NCBI RefSeq assembly: GCF_040581405.1 | Contig: NZ_CP137157.1 | Coordinates: forward strand, 1,678,001-1,742,000 | Length of the DNA stretch: 64,000 nt | Direction: 5' to 3' | DNA from: Komagataeibacter sucrofermentans DSM 15973 | GTDB taxonomy: Bacteria > Pseudomonadota > Alphaproteobacteria > Acetobacterales > Acetobacteraceae | In this document: positions 43,293-52,600 of the stretch, one piece after another | Layout: every line of letters begins with the position of its first letter | Numbering within the stretch: position 1 is the stretch's first letter | Made by a program: the position numbers and the translations under genes | Notes under the pieces: generated by a model | What the model was told of the DNA's origin: nothing | What the model saw: the letters and a program-made list of their open reading frames with translations, nothing else | Database searches by the model: none

Positions 43293-44439
43293 ATGGTTTG
43301 TCCCCGAAACGCAGCCACAGCCAGCCCGACAGCGCAGCAACAAGGGAGCCTGCGACTATGCCCAGCTTCGCAGCCCCCACCAGGGCGGGGTCCGTAAAGG
43401 CAAGGCTGGCAATGAACAGGCTGATGGTAAAGCCAATGCCACATAAAAGCGAAAGCCCGAACAGCATGTGCAGCGAGGTTGCCTCCGGCAGGCTGGCCAA
43501 CCCCAGCCTGGCCGCCAGCACGCTTGCGCCAAAAACGCCCACGGGCTTGCCCACCACCAGCCCCAGCAGCACTCCAAGCGGCACAGGAGCCAGCAGCATG
43601 CCCATATGCGCCCCCGCAAGCGACACGCCCACATTGAGGAAACCAAACAGCGGCAGCACCCCCCATGTCACAACCGCGTTCAGCGCCGGTCGCGCCAGCG
43701 GAGCGGGCAGGCACGCCCCGATTGCCACACCCGCAAGCGTTGGCTGCACGCCCGCGCGCACGCACAGCCCCCATAACAGCACGCCACCCAGCCCGTAAAC
43801 GCACGGATTGACCACCCTGCCACGACGGGCCGCAACCAGCCCCGCCAGTACCATGCAGGCGCAGCCCAAGGCAGGCCAGCAGGGCGCTGAACTGTAAAAG
43901 ATCGCAATGACGGCAATGCCCAGCAGGTCATCAAAAACCGCCAGCGCCATGAGCCACACCCGTGCCGCCGGGGCTACGCGCGTGCCAAGCAGCAGGATGA
44001 TGGGCAGGGTAAAGGCGGCATCGGTTGCAATCGGTATGGCCCATCCTTGCGCCGCATCCGCCGCGCCACGGGTTATGAATACATAAACAAGGGCCGGAAC
44101 CACCATGCCGCCCAGCGCGCCAATCAGCGGCAGGGCGACCTTGGGGGGTGATGAAAGATGGCCATCGCTGATTTCCTGCCTGATTTCGAGAATGATGCTC
44201 AGGAAAAACAGCGCCATCAGTCCATCAGACACCCAGGCCGTCAAAGTGTGTGGCCCCGGTGCGCCCAGAACAGCAAGGCGGAGTGGCCATTGCGCCACCG
44301 CCCCGTAAGCCCCGGCCCATGGCGAATTGGCCAGTCCGAACCCCAAAACGGACGCCAGCAGCAACGCGCAGGCACCCCCTGCGGGGGAACACAAGAAAGC
44401 CCGCAGGCGCTGTGGCAGGAAAGTGGTCGGAACGGTCAT
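43291..44439 (-). CDS. nhaA: Na+/H+ antiporter NhaA
   Basis: A 382-residue membrane antiporter with about 11 helices. The ion-binding aspartate pair expected in helix V is in the LMALAVFDDLLGIAVIAIFY stretch (FDD), and a ATDAAFTLPI segment precedes it, both NhaA hallmarks. It expels Na+ in exchange for protons and regulates internal pH. The ATG at 44439 begins MTVPTTFLPQRL; the longer frame to 44514 adds a cysteine-rich stretch without family character. A CPA1-type antiporter follows upstream on the same strand. Confidence 0.92.
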   Translation of the reverse strand: MTVPTTFLPQRLRAFLCSPAGGACALLLASVLGFGLANSPWAGAYGAVAQWPLRLAVLGAPGPHTLTAWVSDGLMALFFLSIILEIRQEISDGHLSSPPKVALPLIGALGGMVVPALVYVFITRGAADAAQGWAIPIATDAAFTLPIILLLGTRVAPAARVWLMALAVFDDLLGIAVIAIFYSSAPCWPALGCACMVLAGLVAARRGRVVNPCVYGLGGVLLWGLCVRAGVQPTLAGVAIGACLPAPLARPALNAVVTWGVLPLFGFLNVGVSLAGAHMGMLLAPVPLGVLLGLVVGKPVGVFGASVLAARLGLASLPEATSLHMLFGLSLLCGIGFTISLFIASLAFTDPALVGAAKLGIVAGSLVAALSGWLWLRFGDKP

Positions 44440-44510
44440 CCGGTTGTCATTGCACCCGAATGCCGCCGCATTGCAACAAGCTGCCCGCCGCGCGCCTGCT
44501 GGCGCAAAAA

Positions 44511-44552
44511 ACATTCAGAAGTTTTTGGTTAAGCTGGTTGAAAACCGGCTTA
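44511..44552. repeat. Dispersed T-rich palindromic element, copy between the two antiporter genes
   Basis: AGAAGTTTTTGGTTAAGC, TGGTTGAAAACC and GGCTTAG share the AAGTTTTTGGT-AAGC core with other copies. It covers the end of the upstream CPA1 gene by three bases. Confidence 0.55.
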
Positions 44553-46148
44553 GATCAGAGCCCCTTCCGCCGTCATCTGCTGCAGGTCGAGCTCATGTTC
44601 AAGCTGGTGCAGCACGGCATCATGGATCTCGCCGCTGCGGTGCAGCCGCAGCAGTTCGGCGCGGCCTGCCTTTATGGTGACCAGCAGGGCGCGGTAATGG
44701 GCGTCCTGCCGCCCCTGCAACGCCTCCTGCTCGTGGCTGAAACGCTCGGCCAGTTCCGCGCGGTAGGCATATTGCTCCAGCAGGCGGTCATGCACCAGTT
44801 GCCCCTGCGCATCATAGGCCAGATGCTGCATGATGCGCTCCTGCACGCGGGCGATCTGGGCGCGCGCCTGCGATACCGACAGGTAATGCCGCTGCCCCGA
44901 CACCTGCCCACGCGCGCCCTCCGTCATGCGGATCAGCCAGCCAATGGTGGTGCCCTGCCCCAGCACGGTTGCCAGAATGACCACGAAAGTCGCGATCTGC
45001 ATGATGTCGCGCTCGGGCATGCCCTCGGGCAGCGCCAGCACGATGGCCAGGCTGACCACGCCGCGCATGCCGCACCACCCCATCACCACAACATAGGTCA
45101 TGAACCCCCGCACGCCCGGCCGCCGTGATGGCGGCACGCAGGCGATGCGCAGCCCCTCGGTCAGGGCCATCCACACAAAACGCGATACCATGACCGCCAG
45201 CACAATGCCCATGACGGGGCCGAACACATCTTGCGCCACCCAGCCCGTGCCCCTGTGGCGCAGCACGATGGCGTGCAGCGCCATGCCGATCAGCACGAAA
45301 ACGAGGGATTCCAGCAAGAACACCAGCACCTCCCACACCGCCGCCCAGCGCAGGCGCTCATCGGCGCTGAACACGTCATGCTGCCGCCACCCCAGCACCA
45401 GCCCCGCCACAACCGTGGTGATGACCCCCGACGCCCCCAGCTTCTCCGCCCCGATATAGGCCACCCACGGCAGCAGCAGCGTCATGGTAATGCTCAGGAT
45501 CCGGTCGCGCACCCGGCGTAGCAGCCTGATCCACAGCCACCCCAGCCCGCCGCCCAGCACCAGCCCGCCCAAAGCCAGCCATGCAAAGGTGACGGTGGCA
45601 TGAACAAGGCTGAACGAGCCGGTCAGCACCGCAACGGTGGCAAAGCGGTAAATGACAAGGCTCGCCGCGTCATCCAGCAGGCTTTCGCCTTCCAGCAGCG
45701 TGATGATGCGCTCGGGCAGGACCACGTGCTTGAGCACGGCCTTGGCTGCCACCGCATCGGGCGGGGCCACGATAGCACCCAGCACGAAACACCCCGCCCA
45801 CGGCATGGAGGGAATAAGCCAGTGCGCGGCCAGCCCCACGGCAAACGTGGTGAACGCCACCCCGCCCACCGCAAGTTGCAGAATGCCAAACAGGTGCAGG
45901 CGAAACGCATGCCAGACGGAAAAATACGCCCCCGCCAGCAAAAGCGGCGGCAGGAACACGATCAGCACCAGGTCAGGGTCGATTTCAAGCACCGGCAGGC
46001 CGGGGGCGAGTGCTATGGCAATACCGCCCAGCACAAGGGCCGCGGCAGGCGGCAGGCGCATCTTGCGTGCGGCAAGTTCCAGCCCGACGATGAGCACGAT
46101 CAGCAGGAGAATATACTCAAAGCGCGCTACATTGGACATGAACATCAT
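44550..46148 (-). CDS. Na+/H+ antiporter, CPA1 (NhaP-like)
   Basis: A 532-residue protein with about 12 helices followed by a cytoplasmic tail (about 430-532, ARAQIARVQERIM...). The ion-site region GAIVAPPDAVAAKAVLKH and ESLLDDAASLVIY are characteristic of CPA1 antiporters, with the key aspartate in LLDD. The GMRGVVSLAIVLALP motif of the NhaP branch is present. It probably handles Na+ or K+ and pH stress with nhaA downstream. Start at 46148 is chosen from paired ATGs (46148, 46139). Confidence 0.9.
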   Translation of the reverse strand: MMFMSNVARFEYILLLIVLIVGLELAARKMRLPPAAALVLGGIAIALAPGLPVLEIDPDLVLIVFLPPLLLAGAYFSVWHAFRLHLFGILQLAVGGVAFTTFAVGLAAHWLIPSMPWAGCFVLGAIVAPPDAVAAKAVLKHVVLPERIITLLEGESLLDDAASLVIYRFATVAVLTGSFSLVHATVTFAWLALGGLVLGGGLGWLWIRLLRRVRDRILSITMTLLLPWVAYIGAEKLGASGVITTVVAGLVLGWRQHDVFSADERLRWAAVWEVLVFLLESLVFVLIGMALHAIVLRHRGTGWVAQDVFGPVMGIVLAVMVSRFVWMALTEGLRIACVPPSRRPGVRGFMTYVVVMGWCGMRGVVSLAIVLALPEGMPERDIMQIATFVVILATVLGQGTTIGWLIRMTEGARGQVSGQRHYLSVSQARAQIARVQERIMQHLAYDAQGQLVHDRLLEQYAYRAELAERFSHEQEALQGRQDAHYRALLVTIKAGRAELLRLHRSGEIHDAVLHQLEHELDLQQMTAEGALI

Positions 46149-46665
46149 ACCTGTCTCAGCCGGGCCTGCTCCTTTAACGCACAAGCCATGTCATCGGTAT
46201 TTGACAAAATATTCATGGCCATGAATGGAAATAATTCATGTCTTTTTGGTGTCGCAGCATGCCAGTCAGTCAATCATGACGGCATGAATTCAATAAAATA
46301 CCGACACCGCCATGAAACGGCGTCGCATGCCGCCCGTTCATGTCATGCAGGCCGCCTTTCCGCCCCGTGCTCCTGCACCATACATACCACCCTCTTTACA
46401 TGTGCCCACCCGCTCCAGACAAAGGAGGACAGCCGATGGATGCATCCCGCACCCGCCCGGCGCAAGGCCCAGACAACACCGGGGCCGCGGTAAAAAAACC
46501 ATCTCTCACGCCGCCGGCCACCCGGCCCGATACGCCCCCGCCGGCGCAAGCCAGGCCCTGCCTGTCGCACCGTCTCGCCAACCCGGCGCAACAGCCAAGG
46601 AAAAGCCTTTTCCGCAAATGAAAACACGGGTGCGCATGGCCGCACCCACCCGGCTGGAGCATGAC
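46149..46665. other. 517-base region between the CPA1 antiporter and the glucan synthase gene
   Basis: Holds the divergent promoters. The glucan-synthase frame is open from 46312, but its first 118 residues look like random high-GC coding. No other gene is evident. The first 150 bases are A/T-rich. Confidence 0.5.
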
Positions 46666-49600
46666 ATGAACGCCACCACACGCCCCTCTCAACCCGGTGG
46701 TGCGTTGCGCTCCTGGCTGGCGCGCCTGCCCCGATGGACCACCCAACCGGCATGGCAGGAAGATGCCACCCCGATCAGAAGCGAGATTTTTGGCCCCGAA
46801 CGGCTCGAAGCCCATGCCAGAAGCCTGGCTGCCGCCCAGGCCATAACCCCTGACCCGCGCGGATACGGGCAGCCCCTGTCACGCAGGCTGGCGCAGAACA
46901 GCGCCTTCCTGCGCGCGGCCGATGTCCGCATTGCCGAGGCCATACAGGCGGGCAGGCAACTGACCCCCGCCGCCCAGTGGCTGGCCGATAACTATGCCCT
47001 CATCGACATGCAGATCCGCGAGACGGACCTTGATCTGCCACCGGGCTACTACGCGCGCCTACCCAAGCTGGCAGGCGGCCCGTTTGCGGGCCTGCCGCGC
47101 GTGTTTGGCGTAACATGGGCGCTCGTGGCGCATACCGACAGCAATATCCAGCCCGCCATGCTCTACGCCTATCTGCTGGCCTACCAGAGCGTGACGCCCC
47201 TGAACATTGGCGAACTCTGGGCCGTATCCATCACGCTGCGCATCGTGCTGATCGAGAACCTGCGCCGGGTCACGGGCGCCATCATGGCCAACAATGCCAG
47301 CAGGCGCGAAGCCGATGCCCTGGCCGACCGGCTTGCGGCCTGCCGGCAGGACACGCCCGCCGCCCTGTCAGCCCTGCTCGCCTCGGTGGCGCCACACACG
47401 CTCACCCATGCCTTTACCGCCCAGCTTGCCCACCGCTCGCGCGGGCTGGACCCGGAAAAAGACCCCGCCCTGATCTGGCTGGCCCAACGCCTGGCCGACC
47501 GGGGCACCACCATGGACAACGCGGTGCGCGACGACCTGCTTGAACAGGGCGCGTTCAACGCCACCATCCGCAACATCATTACCAGCCTGCGCCTGATCGC
47601 GGGGTTTGACTGGACCGAGGCCTTCGAGCGGGTCTGCCTCGTCAACCGGGTGTTCGGGGCCTATGACAGCTTCACCAGAGCCGATTTTGCCAGCCGCGAC
47701 CTGTATCGCAAGGCCATAGAGGAACTGGCGCGCGGCAGCGGTCTGAGCGAAATTGCCATAGCCGAACACGCGGTGGCCCTGGCCCGACAGGCACAGACCA
47801 CCACGCCTGACGACCCCCGCCGCGCCGACCCCGGCTATTACCTGCTCATGGCCGGACGGACGCGGCTGGAGCATGCCATCGGTTTCCGCCCCACCGCACG
47901 GCTTGCGCTGGTGCGGGCGTTCTGCGCACGCGGCATCAAGGCTTACAGTGCTGTCGTCACCGCGCTGACGCTGCTGTTCCTCGCCGTGCCGCTATGGTTG
48001 TGCGATGCCGCCATGGGGGGCGCTTCATGGCTGCTGGCAGCCCTTGCCTTCGTGCCCGCATCCGAGGCGGCGGTGGCGTGCGTGAACCGCCTGGCGCTTG
48101 AGGTCATACAGGCGACATCCCTGCCGGGGCTTGAGTTCAGGGAGGGGATTCCCCCCACGCACCGCAGCATGGTGGTGGTGCCTGCCCTGCTCACCACGCC
48201 CGCCACCGTCGCCACCCTGCTGGCGCGCATCGAGGTGCATTACCTTGCCGCGCGTGATGACATGGTGCACTTCGCCCTCCTGAGCGACTGGCCCGACAGC
48301 CCCACCCCGGATGCGCCCGATGACCAGCCCCTGCTGGCGACAGCGCTGGCGGGGGTGGCAGCACTCAACCACAAATATGGCCCCGCCGCCGGTGGCACGC
48401 GCTTTTTCGTACTGCACCGCAGGCGGATATGGGTGGAAAGCGAGCAGGCCTGGATGGGCTGGGAGCGCAAGCGCGGCAAGCTGCACGAACTCAACCGCCT
48501 GCTGCGCGGCGCGGCCGACACCACCTTCATGCCGCCCGCAAGCCCCCTGCCACAGGCCATAAAATACATCATCACGCTTGATGCCGATACGCGCCTGCCA
48601 CTTGAAACCGTGCGCCGCCTGATCGGCAAGATCGCCCATCCGCTCAATGCCCCGCGTTTCGATCCCGTATCGGGCCGGGTGCATGAAGGCTACGCCATCC
48701 TCCAGCCACGGGTCACGCCCGCCCTGCCCGTTGGCCATCACAGCACGCTGTTCCAGCGCATCTATGCCAGCGCGAGCGGCATAGACGCCTATTCCGCCGC
48801 CGTGTCCGACCTGTACCAGGACATGTTTGGCGAGGGGTCATATGCAGGCAAGGGCATATATGACATCGACGCCTTCGAGGCCGCCCTTGCACGGCGCGTG
48901 CCGGACTCCACGCTGCTCAGCCACGACCTGTTCGAGGGCATTTTCGCCCGCGCGGGGCTGGTATCGGACATTGAGGTGGTGGAGGATTTCCCCACCGACT
49001 ACCTTGTCGCCGCCCAGCGCCTGCATCGCTGGACGCGGGGCGACTGGCAGTTGCTGCCATGGGTGCTGTCGGGCGCGGGCCATTCGCCACGCAGCCACGT
49101 TTCAGGCATCGCGCGGTGGAAGATGCTTGACAACCTGCGCCGCACGCTCAGCACGCCGCTGGCCCTCGCCGCGCTGGTGGGGGCGTGGTTCCTGCCTTTT
49201 CACGTGGCCCTTGTCTGGACCGCCTTCATGCTGGCGGCCCTTGCCCTGCCCGCCTTCCTGCCCGTGCTGGCCGATCTCGTGCCCCGGCGGGAATGGATCA
49301 CGCTGCGCAGTTATTTCAGCGTGCTCGGTGCCGCCAGCGCCGAGGCCGGCGTAATGACCTTCCTCAACGTCACCTTCCTGTCGCATCAGGCCTTCCTCAT
49401 GGCCGATGCGATCGGGCGCACGCTGGTGCGCGTGTTCATCACAAGGCGGCACATGCTGCAATGGGTGCCGGCCGACCAGCTGACCGACCGCACGCGCGCC
49501 GGTCTTGCGGGGTATTACGGGCATATGCTGTCCGGCCCGGTGCTGGCGGGGAGCATGACGTGTGGCGTCAGCCTGTGGGCGCCGTGGAACCTGTTCGTGT

Positions 49601-52600
49601 GCGTGCCGGTGGCGGTGCTGTGGGGGCTTTCGCCCGCCATTGCCATGTGGGCCAGCCGCACGCCGGTCATTGCCGCGCGCTCGCGCCCCTCGCGCACCGA
49701 TATCCGCGCCCTGCGCATGACGGCGCGGCGCACATGGCGCTTTTTCGAGACCTATGTCACCCCCGCCGACAACATGCTGCCGCCCGACAATTTTCAAGAA
49801 GACCCTGCGCCCCTGCTGGCGCGGCGCACCTCGCCCACCAATATCGGCCTCTATCTTCTGTGCACCATCAGCGCGCGTGATTTTGGCTGGGCCGGACTGG
49901 CTGATACCGTGGCCCGGCTGGAGGCGACCTTCGCCACCCTGGCGCGCATGCCGCGCTACCGGGGGCATTTTTACAACTGGTATGCAACCGACGACCTGCG
50001 CCCGCTCGATCCTGCCTATGTCTCGAGCGTGGATAGCGGCAACATGGCCGGTCACCTCATTGCGCTGGCCAGCGCGTGCCAGCGCTGGGCTGAACGCGGG
50101 CCGGAGACCGACCCGTGGCGCGCGGGCATGACCGATGCGCTCAACATCGCCATGGCCGACCTCACCTTCAGCAATGGCGCGCGGCGCAATCATACCGCGC
50201 CCGAGCGGCAATTGCTGCGCCTGCTCACGGGGCTGAAAAACGCGGTCCTGTCCGACACTGCCGCCCGGTCGGCAGTCGAACTTGGCCGCCTGCGCCGCCA
50301 GGCGGCGGCGGCGGTCGATCATGCCGCCGTGCTGTACAGCAACCTGCCCGACACCGCGCCCGACATCGCAACCGACCTGCTATTCTGGATTGCGGCCCCC
50401 CTGCGCGCGCTCGAGAGCCACCAGCGCGACCTTGACCAAGACCTGCACGCAACCCTTGCCCCGCGCCTTGTCGCCCTCGCGCAGGCGGCGCGGCACATGG
50501 CGCAGGAGATGGATTTCAAATTCCTGTGCGACCCGGCGCGCAAGCTGCTCTCGATCGGCTACCTCGTGGCGGAGGACACGCAGGATACGAACTGCTACGA
50601 CCTGCTGGCCTCGGAGGCGCGGCTGGCGGTGTTTTTCGCCATCGCCAAGGGCGACATGCCCGCCCAGGACTGGTTCCGCCTTGGCCGCTCCATCACCCCG
50701 GTGGGCAACGGGGCGGCGCTGGTGTCGTGGTCGGGGTCGATGTTTGAATATCTCATGCCCTCGCTGGTCATGCGCGCGCCCATGGGCAGCCTGCTCGAGC
50801 AGACCAATACGCTGATCGTGCAGCGCCAGATCGCCTACGGGCAGGCCCGTGGCCTGCCGTGGGGCATATCGGAATCCGCCTATAACGTGCGCGACCTGGA
50901 ATATACCTACCAGTATTCCAACTTCGGCGTGCCGGGGCTGGGGCTCAAGCGCGGGCTGGGGCTGGACCGGGTCGTGGCCCCCTACGCCACGGCGCTTGCC
51001 GCCATGGTTGACCCGCAAAAGGCGGTGGCCAATCTGTACGTGCTGGAAAAAACCGGGGCGCTGGGCCGGTACGGCTTTTATGAATCACTCGATTACACGC
51101 CCGGCCGCGTGCCTGACCGCAGCCCTGTCGCGATCATACGGGCCTATATGGCGCACCATCAGGGCATGTCGATCCTTGCAGTGGCCGATACGCTCATGGG
51201 GGGCATCATGCGCACGCGCTTTCATGATGATCCGCTCATGGCCTCGGCCGAACTGCTGTTGCACGAACGCGCGCCGCGCAGGGGGGCGGTGGCCCGCCCC
51301 CTGCCGCTTGAAGATGACAGCAAGGCCCCGGCCCCGCCCGTCACCACGCCCGCAGGCCGTTACCTTGACCGGGCCGACACGGTGCAGCCGGTAACCCATC
51401 TGCTTTCCAACGGGCGGTACACAGTCATGCTTACGGCGGCAGGGTCAGGCTACAGCCGCTGGCTCGGCCACGCCATCACGCGCTGGCGCGAGGACATGAC
51501 GTGTGATGAATACGGCCAGTACATTTACCTGCGCGACCGGGGCACGGGCCGAGTGTGGTCCGCCACCGCACAGCCCTGTGCCGCGCGGCCGGATGAATAT
51601 GGCGTGGCCTTTCATGAAGACCGCGCCGAGTTCGCCCGCCGTGACGGCAACCTGACCACGACGCTGGAAATATTCGTCTCCGCCGAGGATGATGCCGAGG
51701 CCCGCCAGCTTTCGCTCTACAACGCAGGCAGCGAGGCGATAGAGCTTGAAGTCACCAGCTACAGCGAACTGTCCCTGCTGGGCCAGGATGCCGATCTGGC
51801 GCATCCGGCCTTCACCAAGCTGTTCGTGCAGACCGAATACCTGCCTGAAGCCCGCGCGCTGATCGCCACCCGCCGCAGGCGCGCGCCTGATGACGCGGGG
51901 ATATGGGTGGCGCATATGGCGGTGTGTGACAGCGCGATCGAGGTGGAAACCGACCGCGCCCGCTTTATCGGCCGCCGCCATGACGTGCATGACCCCGCGG
52001 CCCTGCACCCGCGCGCGCGCCTGTCGGGCGCCACCGGCACGGTGCTCGACCCGGCCTTCGCCATCCGCACCACGCTTTCCATCCGCCCCGGCGCCATGGC
52101 GCGCATCACGTTATGGACCATGGCCGCCCCCACCCGCGCCGCCCTGCTGGACATGATCGACACCCATCAGGACGCCACGGCGGTCGAGCGCGTGCGCACG
52201 CTGGCCTGGACGCAGGCGCAGGTGCAGTTGCGCCATCTCGACATCAGCCCCGCCACGGCGGACCTGTTCCAGCGCCTTGCCGCCCATATCCTTTACGCAG
52301 GCCCGGCCCTGCGTGCCGATGCCATGACCATTGCCCGTGGCGCCGGGCCGCAGCCGCTGCTCTGGGCGCAGGGCATTTCAGGCGACCTGCCGCTGCTCGT
52401 GCTGCGCATAAAGGCGGCGGATGACACGGCTCTGGTGCGTCTTGTGCTCGTGGCGCAGGAATATCTGCGCCTCAAGCAGGTGGCGGCGGATCTTGTCATC
52501 CTCAACGAACATCCGTCCTCCTACATGCAGGATCTGCAGGTGGCGCTTGACCAGCTGGTGCATGCCACGCCGCGCACGGCCAGCACGGCAGGTTCGGTGC